Shown one piece after another: positions 50,301 to 61,007 of a stretch of DNA of 64,000 nucleotides; the first letter of the stretch is position 1; each line of letters opens with the position of its first letter. The notes under the pieces are model-generated. The model did no database searches. It was given only the letters and a program-made list of their open reading frames with translations, and was not told the DNA's origin. The position numbers were made by a program, and so were the translations under genes. This DNA is from Thuidium tamariscinum. Taxonomy: Eukaryota > Streptophyta > Bryopsida > Hypnales > Thuidiaceae. Location of the stretch: the NCBI GenBank assembly GCA_947034885.2, contig OX344753.2, forward strand, positions 21,452,001 to 21,516,000, read 5' to 3'.

Positions 50301-50559
50301 TCCTCTCCTCTAGTTCTGGTTCAATAATTTCGAATGACCCCCGCCCACCAAAAGTCACAACATTTTGAACATTCATCAACAATAGGAAGGGAATTGCTTC
50401 CACGATCGCGGTGATTTTAGGCGCTACATTTTCCTTACCGATCCCTGTCCTGCATCAGGTTGCTTCATGAATTCGCTGATTCGCGAGCGCTGTTACAGGA
50501 TTGCAGGATAGCCGTGGCCGTCGCCGTCGATTCTTAGTCTTTGTCTGTTGATTTTCAGT

Positions 50560-50590
50560 TCGGAGGAGGTGGAGGAGGTGGAGGAGGTTT
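50560..50590 (+). repeat. GGAGGAGGT purine-rich tandem repeat
   Basis: About three units of GGAGGAGGT, about 200 bp upstream of the NDUFAF6-like start codon. Confidence 0.85.
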
Positions 50591-50680
50591 GGAGTCTAAT
50601 AAATTACGGTGAACCTTTGTGCATCCTCACTGACGTTCAGCAACAAAACGACTTACCGCTCACCTCCTCACCTGCTCGAA

Positions 50681-50713
50681 ACCTTAAACCCTAAAACCTT
50701 AACCTTAAACCCC
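50681..50713 (+). promoter_or_regulatory. Telobox-like cluster upstream of the NDUFAF6-like gene
   Basis: ACCTTAAACCCTAAAACCTT and a further TTAAACCCC contain AAACCCTAA, a plant promoter or leader element. About 70-100 bp upstream of the start codon, probably in or near the 5' leader. Confidence 0.4.
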
Positions 50714-50778
50714 TGTCACTGCCATTGCGTGGTTTTCGAAGCAAGACAACAACGTATTGCAAGTCCACAGGAGTCTTC

Positions 50779-53700
50779 ATGGCCACTGCTGTATCTTCCA
50801 TCAAACTTCGCAATGCTTTCTCTTATTGTGTTCAACAAGTTAGGTACTATCCTTCTCCTATTCTTTTAAATTTTGTTAGAGCTGTTTGCAATCTGCGGTG
50901 ACAATTACAAGAACTTTTACTCGCAGAGACAGTAGTACCTGATGTTGGTGGTTGCACAGGGCGCACGACTATGAAAACTACTTGTGTGCCTTGCATCTGC
51001 CGCCAGGTCCCCGTGCGGCTGCCTTTGCATTGCGAGCTTTTAACATCGAGACGGCTCAGGTATAAGATAATCGTTACAACTCTTGCACCTTGAAATCCTT
51101 TTGTTTTTGATCGAGGTCAAGCCTTTGTAGTGTTCACCAAACAGGGTTTCGATGGAGAATGGAAGGCTGTGTGGAATTTGTTACATAAATTGTGGTGTTA
51201 TTTGCCCTCAATTCTTGTGGTTCTGGAAAAGGACAAAAATGTTTTCCGGGGATTGTGATCAGCACTTCATATTGTGTGGATTGATTGAATGAAGTCACTG
51301 AATTTCTCACTTTTGGTGTAAATGATTATGTTGGCGAACAGGTTTTTGTTTATAGTATCGTTTGTTCTTTCAATTCAGGTAGCAAGAATCAGATTTAATT
51401 TACTTTTTTTCCTAGGCTGGTGATATGAAAGAGACAAATTTGGCAATGATGCGATTAGCGTGGTGGCGTGATGCTGTTGACGGTTTATACAAGGTAGGAA
51501 GATTTTTATCTTGCTGTAGTGCTGTTGTCTATCGAATATCTTACTTTTTCTAGCTCAGATTTACAGCAACATATGGTCGCTCGAGATGAATGTCAGATTT
51601 GCTAAGCAGACATTTGTTTGAGCTCTTTAGAATCATTTATTTAGTTCTGTTGCAACTAGATGCATATCTTTTTAGTGTTGAGCTAGTCACACTGTTAGGT
51701 GTCGCATTTATTTAGAGGTGGTAATTTACCATTCCACGTTGCTCCTCTTAATGTCTTCTAGAAATGACTATCGTGTTTGGTGTGTACTAAACAGAAAAAG
51801 ACATTGGAACATCCAGTTGTTCAAGCGCTTGGAGCTGTCATCAATGAGAACCGTTTGAGCAAACATTGGTTTACACGCCTACTAGAAGCCCGGGTATGTT
51901 TGATGAGGACTCTGACTTATTTCTGAATTATTCCACCACATTGTCTTGGATATCTTGCTTGTGTTGCTACCAGCTTTATTCAGAAAATGGTTATCTAATT
52001 TGTTGCTTCATTATTTAGTATACTGTGCTGTTGAGATTCTGAGGTTTTGCTCGTGCTTTTCTTGATTGGATCTTTTGGTCGGCATTGTAGCATTCTGCTA
52101 TTGACATTCTGTCTCCTCTGTTAAGCATCTTGTAGATGATGGATTTGGATGCCACATCACCTATTAGTGTAGCGGAAGTTGAACGGTAGGTATATCCACC
52201 TTCGGGTGTGGATGAACTATCAAACTTTCGCTGCTTACCTTTATTTCGGTCAAATGTCTGTACTGATCAATTATCTGACCTTGGAATGTAAGATTAATTA
52301 GCGATAATTTCTCAGAAAAAAATGGTTTTGTCGAAGGTATGCTGAAGATACTGCTTCATCTCTCTTGTACCTTACTCTCGAGGCATCCGGTGTCCGCAAT
52401 ACGTCAGCTGATCATGCAGCTTCCCACGTTGGTAAGTTTCTAAACTTGTCTCAAGGGTCACGAACGTAATTTGCTGGAATTACTTTGGATTTAAACCTCT
52501 TTATTATTGATATCATCTTCTCTTCAAGTAATATACTTAGTCAAAATTGAGAGGTTATGTGATTTAAGTTTGGTGCAGAGTATTGGTCAATATTTGGTGA
52601 TCTCATGCCCCCATTCTAGCATTGAGAATTGTGCTTTCTTTCCTTAAAGAACTTCAGCAGAGATATTGCTCTAAATGTCACCCTATTTTCGGCTCTTGGC
52701 TCAGGTGTCTAGCAATTTATAATCCTGTGCCATCGAGTTTCTGCTACTTTTTACCGTCTTTCAATTAGCTCTTGTTCTAGCAGGTAGACAATCTTCTGCA
52801 ATGTTTAACTGGGACGATCTCTTGTATTCACACGCCTTTGAATGTAAGGTAGTTGCATAATCGACTTGACTCCCGATTTTGTCTCGAGATGCAGGCAAGA
52901 CAGCAGGGATGGGGCTTCTGCTACGTGCTTCTCCTTATCATGGTGCTCGCCGCCGATCCTATATACCACTTGAGACCGCGGCCAAGGTGAGGTTACAGGA
53001 AGTAAACGATCGTCTATCGATCATTCGTGTGGAAAGGTTATGTTTTCATCCTTTTTCCATTTTTTATACATGCAGTAGCATTGGAAACGTACGTTCTTTC
53101 TATTCCTGATGCATGTTCTAAAAGATGACGATTTCTTGAATGCGGTCATTTGGCAGTATGGTTTGGCTCAGGAAGAGCTGTATCGAGGGCAGAATATGGA
53201 TGCTCTAGCAAATGCAGTTCATGAGGTAACATTTTCAGACATTCCATCTTATGCATGGCTGTCACTTAAGCCTGGGGCTTGTGTCCACTATCTCTTAAAT
53301 ACATCGTGGCGCTGAAGCAGTTGGGATGTTTAATTTAGAGAAATTCTTTTGGGCTATTTTGTTTAGCTGATCAATACTCTTTGAATGGTTATATCGGTGG
53401 TTCTGATGAGCATGCAGGTTGCCTCTGTTGCGAATTCGCACTTAGAAAAAGCACGTTCACTTGCTTCGACAGTACCCGCCCCAGCGAAACCCGTGCTTTT
53501 ACCTGCGGTATTTTCCTGCACGTTCATCTTGCTAAGTGGAAATTACTATCATGACCTTTGAAATTTCTAGTACATCGTGCAGCGCTCTAGAAATTACTAC
53601 ACCCGACCTGTTATGCCTGCTTAGGTATCTGGTTGAGAATCAATTGCTAAAGGGTATAATTGTTATCGGTCTGATTTGGCACTCTGAAGTAGTTTCACTA

Positions 53701-53928
53701 ATGAAGTTGGAAGCTGGAGTGCGTATGGTATGTGAATAGAGTTGTTGCAACGCATGCCTTTGACACATCTTTCCTCTTTTGCAGATACCTGCAGGGGTGT
53801 TGCTACAAACCCTAGAGCGAGTCAACTTCAATGTATTTGATCCTAAATTAGTTCGAGGTGTTTGTGGTATAAATCCGTGGTGGATGCAGTTGAAGTTAAA
53901 ATGGCACTCGTATAAAGGAACTTACTAG
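50779..53928 (+). CDS. NDUFAF6: NDUFAF6-like complex I assembly factor (squalene/phytoene synthase fold), 10 exons, 293 aa
   Basis: Exons: 50779-50843, 50960-51059, 51416-51493, 51795-51893, 52136-52185, 52337-52431, 52895-52986, 53157-53225, 53418-53507, 53785-53928. All introns are GT-AG, phases agree, and the frame is open to TAG. Diagnostic stretches are [20 protein letters not shown] at the start, [33 protein letters not shown] (around 68-80), [18 protein letters not shown] and a C-terminal FNVFDPKL to [13 protein letters not shown]. This matches my memory of the plant family including At1g62730. The synthase-type Asp-rich catalytic motifs are not evident, as expected for the assembly-factor branch. 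Known role: biogenesis of the mitochondrial complex I membrane arm (ND1 module). The length is near the plant norm (about 300). No long presequence is obvious. Confidence 0.92.
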
Positions 53929-56388
53929 CCTTCGAAATTCCTTTGCTCTGTCGATTCTGTCGGAGAGCATACTGTCATCAATATTAATATATTATTGTTC
54001 CACTAGTTCTCATTTTTAGCTGCCAATTGCAGTTTGCAAGAAGTAACAAACAATCTTTTCATATGGCGACTACTTATCCCTCTCTAGCTGGAAGTTTGAT
54101 TTTATGTGTTGTGTCTCATGTTCACGTGGTGGACAAAGAAGTGGGTTTGTGGAAGAGGCCGTGGAATTTGAGGAGGCCTTCACATCCTAGTGTATATTTT
54201 TTTTAGATAGGCTGCATTTTCCCATGTGACCAAACCTGTGGTGTGTTTGTGCAGTGCCCTCCAAGTATGCCTTCAAAAAATTGAAATCATTCAATGTCAA
54301 CACCTACTATAATTTTTGTTAGTTTGGATGAATCAAGGATTGGCTTTCTCTCTTGCCCATACTAAAGGGCTTAATTCATATTATCCCATAGTGCAAATGA
54401 ACTAAATTACCCAAACTAAGTTGGTGTCTATTGTATACACACTTAACATTTTGAAGATTTTTGTTTACTTTTAAAATCTTGTATTTTTAATGGATTTTAG
54501 GTGACATTCAATGCAATAATTTTATATTTTTATGTCAACATTGATGTTGTGTTAGATGTTTTTGTTAACATTAAAATATGGAATTATTATATTAAACCTC
54601 ACTTAAAATTTGTCTAAAAATTTGGACTCGTCACCTAAAATGTGAATTTCTTTTAAAGGTTGGACCCTTTCCAATGGCAATAATTAATATGAATCATTAA
54701 AACCTTCACTCTGGAAGTATACTGCATATATAGTTAGGTACAACAATCTTACAAATTGCTTAATTCATTATTCAATTTTTTTGTGTAGTATAGAATGCAA
54801 TTTGCATATTTTTTTGTGTTGCACAATTTAACTCCTACACCATTTCCATCAAGTATACCAATTTCAATTCAACAAAGCAAAATTCCAATTCAAATCAATT
54901 TTTTTCATTTTATTTTCATAGGTTTGTATGATAATTCATAGAAAAATGTTGTTGATAATTATATTTAATTCAATTGTAGAGATGTATAGGAAACATTAAA
55001 AAAACAATATGTTCTAGGAATGAACAATAATTTTTGCACATTGGCAAAGGACTATGAATCAAATGCAAATGGTTCCATATTTTTAGAAGCATTTTGAATT
55101 AGTTACAAAATTTTAAAGATACAAAGTGTAGGAGACTCAAAGTGTCATGCAAGTGATGCCAAATTTCATTTGATTTACAATAAGAAATGACATTTGTACT
55201 ATCAAAACATGTCATAGAAAAAAATAAAAAATAAAGTGTATCCAAAATTAACCACTTGTAAGATCACCACCTCCATAGTATTATAAATGGAGCTATTCAC
55301 TATCTAAAATAGACCCTAATTCCACCTTAAATTTGTATTCTTAATGCTCACCTTTTTGGATGTCTTCCCTAGTCAATCTTCCTTCAAAAGTAGGGATCAT
55401 TCTTCAAGAGAGGTTGATTTTAGACATAATCACCTTATACATTCCAATCTACAAGAATTGATTTGGATGTGATTAATTTGATATTCAACAAGGATTTCAA
55501 GAGAATTCCTCATCTTTCAATTTCAACATGGATTAAATAATATTCATCAAGAATTCTTTACAAACTACCAAATTATATGAAATTCCTCCAAAATGATTGT
55601 ACAATACCATATTTAGGCAACAATAACAAAATAATATACTAAAGACAATCAACACAAGAAACATAACAATCACATGTGTCTTTTAAATACAAAAAAATGT
55701 AGAAAATACAAAAGTGCAAAGAATGTTGATTGATACAATCAACCTACACATTAGTATTGCACAATAGATTTGGAATGGCACTCCAAGAATTTCATTCCTA
55801 TGACCCTATTTGATAATGCAATCATAGTTACTTGCATGTTGGTTAGGTTGCTCACCAGTCTATATACAAAGTGTGATGATTAGTGTGATTTGTAGACAAA
55901 AATGTTGCGAAATTTCAACATCAAAGTGACAATTGAAGCAAGAATAATAATAATAGTATGAATACACCACTTGATGATAAAGTTAGAAAATATAAGTTGC
56001 AATTATCATAGTCAACAATCCATTCTCAATGATTTTGAAGTCAACTTGCAAATAGACTGACATCAAGCTTTAGTCAGTGATTCATGTGCAATGTAAATTA
56101 TAGAGTTTCATAGATTCTATGGAAGCCTATGCTCCCTCAATTTAGCTAAAAATGGTCATTCCATTAAATTGATTGACCTTCGCTTTTGGATACTACTTTA
56201 AAATCAACTTTTGTATTATTGAACTTTGTATCAATGCAAAGAAGAAATTGTAAATTTAAAGAAAAAAATCTAAAGCTAAGTAGATGTATGAGGAATTTCT
56301 AAAATCACAAGTTTCACTATGTTACCATGAAAGACTAAGGGAGTTTTTTTTTTTAAAACTCCAAAATTAAAACATTTTAGTGTATTGT
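53929..56388. other. NDUFAF6-like 3' flank and AT-rich intergenic DNA
   Basis: The first few hundred bases probably include the 3' untranslated region. No gene or clear repeat is recognised after about 54250. Confidence 0.5.
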
Positions 56389-56560
56389 CACTACAAGAGG
56401 ATGAGGTGTTTTAAGTAATGTCCTAGACATCATATCTTTTAAGTAATGTCTTTCAATGCGTCTTTTAAGTAAAATTTTACTTAAAAGACGCATTAAAAGA
56501 CATTACTTAAAAGACATGATGTTTAAGACACTTCTTAAAACACCCCATTCTCTTGTAGCA
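56389..56560. mobile_element. CACTA-type foldback MITE, 172 bp, nearly perfect hairpin
   Basis: Starts CACTACAAGAG, ends CTCTTGTAGCA, flanked by TGT on both sides (56386-56388 and 56561-56563). The symmetry centre AAAATTTT at 56471-56478 is exactly the midpoint. Three copies of CTTTTAAGTAA(T/A) lie in each arm. A half element with the same right end is at about 9237-9345. Confidence 0.85.
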
Positions 56561-57252
56561 TGTGTATAATTAAAATATAAATATATTTTTTTAACTTTCA
56601 ATCATGCAAATTTTTACTAAACTACTTAATATAGGATTTTCTTAGAAAACATTGAACCCAATTGCCCTCATAGATTGTGATTATGACATCCTCAATTGAT
56701 AGAAAAGAAATTTTGGGACCTACTCAATAGGGGCAATGTGATTTGATTCACCTTTGTAGAGGCACAATACAACTATGAGAACTTAGAGTACTCAGTAGAT
56801 AGTAATATTAAGGTACGTTCTCACTTGGCCTTAGGGCGAGTGAGAGAGCGGTTTTAGGAAACTTTAAAGCAGTGCATGTTCACACTACACGGGGTATTAC
56901 CTGCCGAACCTACGTGGACATCGAGCTGGTGCTTGCATAAGCACGATGTTAGTGGCGAAAGAATCTTGGCGCTCCCTATATCTGCGGCTTTCACCACCGC
57001 TTTTATGTACTCCTTGCATCAAAGAGAAATGAAGATTTGAGAGAAATTCGGATCTGTAGTTGCGGTTCTTTATAGTCGCCGAGATCAAGGTCCTTTACCA
57101 AAGAGCGGCGCTCTTTTATTTACCGAAAATTTAGCTGTGGCATACCGCACCGCGTTACCAAACATGGACGTCCCTGCTGTAGTTACGGAAGGAAATTTGC
57201 GACAACAGAAGAGAATAAATTCGAGCTTCTCAAAGCAAGACATACCTCAGTT

Positions 57253-57594
57253 GTGATATGTACGTCTTCAACTTGCACAGTCCTCTACGTCGTCGCCGCC
57301 TCAGTTCTGAAGTCCAGGTTCTCTTCACATAAATTCGAGATTCACACCGATACAGATGCGCAGAGAATTTGCGATTCAACTCAAACACCGAGCTCCCTCA
57401 ATAGCTCAAGCTCCTTCCTCCAAGCGAAAGTGAGCACGACTGAAGCATTTACCGATACAAATGCGCAGAGAATTTGCGATTCAACTCAAACACCGAGATC
57501 CCTCAATAGCACAAGCTCCTTCCTCCAAGCTAAAGTGAGCACGACTGAACCATTTGCAAATAGGAGTCATTCGGCACAATCAGGACGATCTTAG
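57253..57594 (+). CDS. Hypothetical 113-aa open frame with a 35-residue tandem repeat
   Basis: Two copies of a 105-bp unit (57346-57450 and 57451-57555) keep the frame and encode DTDAQRICDSTQTPSSLNSS-type segments, rich in Ser and Thr and about 90% alike. No similarity is recalled. It sits inside a putative transposon, so it may be an exon of the element or a chance open frame; no promoter or splice evidence. Confidence 0.25.
   Translation: MICTSSTCTVLYVVAASVLKSRFSSHKFEIHTDTDAQRICDSTQTPSSLNSSSSFLQAKVSTTEAFTDTNAQRICDSTQTPRSLNSTSSFLQAKVSTTEPFANRSHSAQSGRS
57346..57555 (+). repeat. 105-bp tandem duplication
   Basis: Two head-to-tail copies starting ACCGATACA(G/A)ATGCGCAGAG, with only a few substitutions between them. 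Confidence 0.95.
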
Positions 57595-57727
57595 CGGGAA
57601 GATGATTGAACAGTGAAAGTGAGAGAGACAGTTTGGTAAAATAAAGCCCTGGTGTGATCATCCAGTTTAGCAAGCGGTCACATCTGCCATGTTGGCAGAT
57701 CACTCCAAATCTGAAACCCCCAAGTCT

Positions 57728-58395
57728 GAACGCACCGTCAGTAAGTAACGCCCCAAATTTCGGAAATCAGAAAAGTACCTTCCCCACCCACTGGTAGGGC
57801 CCTCCCTCAGAATACGCACGATTGTTAAAGTTTAGAACCACTCTTCTGTACAGCCAAGTGGGAATGGGCCATTAGTTATTTACATGCCAATTAAAAAAAA
57901 TATTAGTGGTGTCAAACATATCCAAAAACATCTTCTGAAAAAATATCCGTAAAGAAACAACTTTATGAATGAGGTTTGATTTTTTTTAAACTCATTTTTT
58001 GAAAGTATAAATATCACAAAGGTTAACATAGAACTTTCTTTATCAATTGCAAAAAAAATTTAATCTCATGAATTTATACTAGAATTAGTGCTAATGTTTT
58101 AAAAATTGTTCTATTAATGCCATTTTAGTGCATTGAGTGAAAATTGGAAAAAAGAGAAAAAAATTAGTCCAACTAAAAGGAATTATGGTTGAACCAAAAA
58201 ATATTTATTCACACTACTTTGAGAATGTATAGAAAAAATTTCAGCCCATTTGGCTTTTAGATTGTGAGATATAAGTATTCATTGAAAAAAAAATTTCAAT
58301 TTACGCTACTATTTGCCTTCTCTCTATAAACACACTATCCAAGGTTGCTTGCAAACCTTTAATTCTACAAATTCTACTTGATTAGGACCCAATGT
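57728..58395. other. Intergenic DNA
   Basis: AT-rich after 57880. Nothing supported. Confidence 0.5.
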
Positions 58396-58617
58396 GGTCA
58401 ATTTCGTTAAAATGGTAGTATTCCAAATGCCATTTTGACATATTCCATGTGCCACTTTGACAAATTTCAAGTGCCATTTTGACATAGAGGCCTAGAGGTA
58501 GAGGAAGAAAATGTGCCATTTTAACATAATGTTGTGCCATTTTAACGGAGTATCATGCCATTTTAATGGAACGTCATGCCATTTTATTGGAAAACCGTCA
58601 TTTTAACAAAATTGACC
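58396..58617. mobile_element. MITE with GGTCAATTT(C/T)GTTAAAATG ends, 222 bp
   Basis: Left GGTCAATTTCGTTAAAATGG pairs with the inverted right GGTCAATTTTGTTAAAATGA. At least seven internal TGCCATTTTRAC-type repeats. Related to 19872-20494. Confidence 0.7.
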
Positions 58618-59591
58618 ATCAATTAGGTAAAAAAATCATATCATTGAGAAGCTTCTAGGAATGCAAGTCTTTGGTGAGAATTTTACTTTCATTTGCTTAA
58701 AATTGATTTCATATATGAACCTATCTAAACTTTCAAAAAGTTCCACACAAATTTAATGAACTTTAAGGGTTAATACAAAATTCATGTGAATTTGCAATGC
58801 AAGAGAATCTAAGATAGCTTCAACTAAAATCACACAAATAAGCAATTCAACATGGTTCCCATTATTACATTGAAAAAAGTGTTGAAAATAGGTTTTCCTA
58901 AAATCGACTATAGATTCTTATGAACTAATAGTCGGAATTCATTTTAGGCTAGAATCTAGAGTGATTGATTCTAAAAATCAGTCAAAATTAGATATAGTTA
59001 CCTTAAATTAATGCAATATGGAGGTAATTAGGTTTGATGGCTAATTTTTTGTTCTTAAAAAAAAGTTGAACCAAATGAAACGGATTTGATGGTTTACAAC
59101 ACTTTAATGTAAAGGTAAGAAAGAGGTTCCACTTTACACAATCACACATATAAGTTACTTATCCCAGAAATGACACGGATTCCTTCATCTTACGAATTAT
59201 GCATGAAAAGGTATTGCCTTCTTTAATTAGTAGATAAACTCCCAATGAGCATTTTTAGAAATCTCGTAAACCATAAACATCAACATGGAAGTGTAGTGTT
59301 CAATGGATGACATAATATCTTTATATATGGAATAGAAGTGTCAACTATTCATCCTCATAATATTGTGTGGAAAGGGGAGATCTTCTACAGTAGGTTGATT
59401 TTCAATGAGTGCTTTTGGATTTTTGTAAGCCAATGATTTGGTATCAAAATGAATGATTTCTACAATCACCAATCCATCCTTCAAGGATTAAGTAGATGAT
59501 CCACACTTTAAGAAAAAGGGATAATTTCTATGGTCATAGGTTTGAATTTTAATATCTATATATTAAGGAAGCTTGGTATATTCTTTCTTAT

Positions 59592-59620
59592 TTTGTTTAT
59601 TTGTTTGTTTGTTTGTTTGT
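59592..59620 (+). repeat. (GTTT)n microsatellite
   Basis: About six TTTG units. Confidence 0.9.
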
Positions 59621-59639
59621 CATATTAAGATCTCCAAGC

Positions 59640-60035
59640 CCGTGCGTCCCCCGGTTGTATGCTTGGTATAGTTGGAAAGCTCTTGGCGAGGTGGGATGCA
59701 CGGGCTTTGTTTCATGGCGTTCCAACCTATGCTATGAAAGTTATGAATTTTTGAGTTATCTTTTTTGTTCTAAAAAATTAAAAAAATATTTTTACTTATA
59801 ATTTGATTGCAATCTTGGAATTGTCAGAAAGCTCTTGGCAAGGAAGGGTGCACAAGCTTTGTTTCGTTGTGTTCCAACCTAGGGTGGAAAGGTTATGAAT
59901 TTTTGAGTTATTTTGGTTCTCAAAAATTAGAAAATTACTTTTGCATATATTTTAATGGCAATCTTGGTACCGTTGGAAAGCCCTTGGCAAGGAGGGGTGC
60001 ACGGGCTTGGTTTTGTGGCATTCCAACCTATGGTG
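59640..60035 (+). repeat. Minisatellite, three units of about 150 bp
   Basis: Each unit has a TTGGAAAGC(T/C)CTTGGC(A/G)AGG-like block, a GTGCACGGGCTT-like block and TTCCAACCTA, at about 59660, 59815 and 59960, separated by AT-rich GTTATGAATTTTTGAGTTAT segments. Open frames here are by-products of the repeat. Confidence 0.8.
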
Positions 60036-60072
60036 AAATTTTTTTATTGAATTTCAAAGTTTTTGTGGATTG

Positions 60073-60403
60073 CATAACATTCAGTAGTAGGAGAGCAGAT
60101 TGCCTTTTGTTCTCTTGAAAGTAAATTGAAGAATTCCATCCCTGACAAGTTTGGTTTGAAATTTCAGTTTCACTGAAGCCCTGACAACAGGCTCAATATT
60201 AGTTCACTAAATTGAATTAACTCGCCTTAGAGACAATTAACATCCAATTAGGCATGCCCAACTGCATTGCATACCCTAACAAGTCTGCCTGCACAAATGA
60301 GAATGCAAATCAGTAGTTACTGATTGTGACGAAATGATGTGGAATATTCCACATCATTTTGTTGAGAATGAAGCAATCTGCTCTCCTGTTACTGAATGTT
60401 ATG
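60073..60403. mobile_element. MITE with 31-bp terminal inverted repeats, 331 bp
   Basis: The left end CATAACATTCAGTAGTAGGA and inverted right end CATAACATTCAGTAACAGGA share GAGAGCAGATTGC beyond. Two differences in 31 bp. Target duplication was not found. It contains a perfect 28-bp palindrome at 60332-60359. Confidence 0.8.
60332..60359. repeat. Perfect 28-bp palindrome
   Basis: AAATGATGTGGAAT followed by its exact reverse complement, inside the MITE at 60073-60403. Confidence 0.95.
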
Positions 60404-60424
60404 TGAAAAATTAGGAAATTAAAT

Positions 60425-60709
60425 TTACTTTGATTCTGTCTGTGGCAACAGCACAGGGCACACTAGTACCATTTGAGTCCTCAACATGGCTTCCATTTGT
60501 TCTGATCTCCCTGATTGCCCGTAAGTTAATGCTGCCAGCAGCAACCGACTGCCTGAAGGCCCAGCGTGACCACCGCCCACCATCTAACATAAATTAGTGG
60601 GTGAAAGACTGCAGAATGATTGCCTGGTTTCACAGAGCCTACATTACAAAGCACCGGCCACTTACAGATTTTCTTAACGTTTCAAGGACATATGATTCAG
60701 AGTTGACAT
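60425..60709 (-). CDS. Probable last two exons of an unidentified gene (partial)
   Basis: On the minus strand, exon 60709-60666 (acceptor TTCCAG, donor GTAAGT) is open in only one frame: (D)VNSESYVLETLRKS. It ends in phase 0. The next acceptor TATGTTAG leads to 60583-60425, open in that phase: MVGGGHAGPSGSRLLLAALT, later RSEQMEAMLRTQ, ending QTESK and TAA. Phase agreement and protein-like sequence support a real 3' end of about 66 residues. I do not recognise the family. The 5' exons would lie to the right, possibly beyond the window. Another frame of the second exon is also open (WSRWAFRQSVAAGSINLR), so the reading frame is not certain. Confidence 0.4.
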
Positions 60710-60903
60710 CTGGAATTTTAGTTACAGTATTAGGTTGAGTAAAAAGAGTGCAATTGCCCCAAAAGAATACCATTGGAACCAAGCTCAATCACCAAGTAAA
60801 CTTTTTAATTGTATACTGATGTGGGAAACGTTGACTGTTTCTAGCTGAGTGACAGGAATGTATTGGTATGAATTGGGTTGAAGCACATTCAGCGGGCATG
60901 AAA

Positions 60904-60976
60904 TCCGTTGTAGTCTAGATGGTTAGGATACTCGGCTCTCACCCGAGCGACCCGGGTTCGAGTCCCGGCAACGGAA
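60904..60976 (+). tRNA. trnE-CUC: tRNA-Glu (anticodon CUC)
   Basis: Cloverleaf: acceptor TCCGTTG/CAACGGA; anticodon stem CTCGG/CCGAG with loop CTCTCAC giving CUC; T arm CCGGG-TTCGAGT-CCCGG. The A-box and B-box (GGTTCGAGTCC) promoters are intact. The last base included is the discriminator A. A T5 run at 61003-61007 fits a Pol III terminator. The sequence is of the nuclear type, unlike plastid tRNA-Glu(UUC). Confidence 0.97.
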
Positions 60977-61002
60977 GCTCCCGAGTGAAATAGACTACCA
61001 CC

Positions 61003-61007
61003 TTTTT
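61003..61007 (+). terminator. Pol III T5 terminator of tRNA-Glu
   Basis: TTTTT 26 bp after the mature tRNA end. Confidence 0.7.

Larger units (their letters stand above)
56814..57727. mobile_element. Putative DNA transposon with GGTRCGTTC ends, 914 bp
   Basis: The left end GGTACGTTCTCACTTGG and inverted right end GGTGCGTTCAGACTTGG match at 14 of 17 positions. The interior is distinctly richer in GC than its flanks and contains a 105-bp tandem repeat. No target duplication is obvious, so the superfamily is open. Two short open frames are present: minus 57088-56897 (with GVHKSGGESRRYRERQDSFA) and plus 57253-57594. Neither is recognised as a transposase. Confidence 0.5.

Noticed and set aside
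59601-60118. Open frames in the minisatellite
   Set aside because: Their similarity to one another follows the 150-bp repeat; no start context or protein family.
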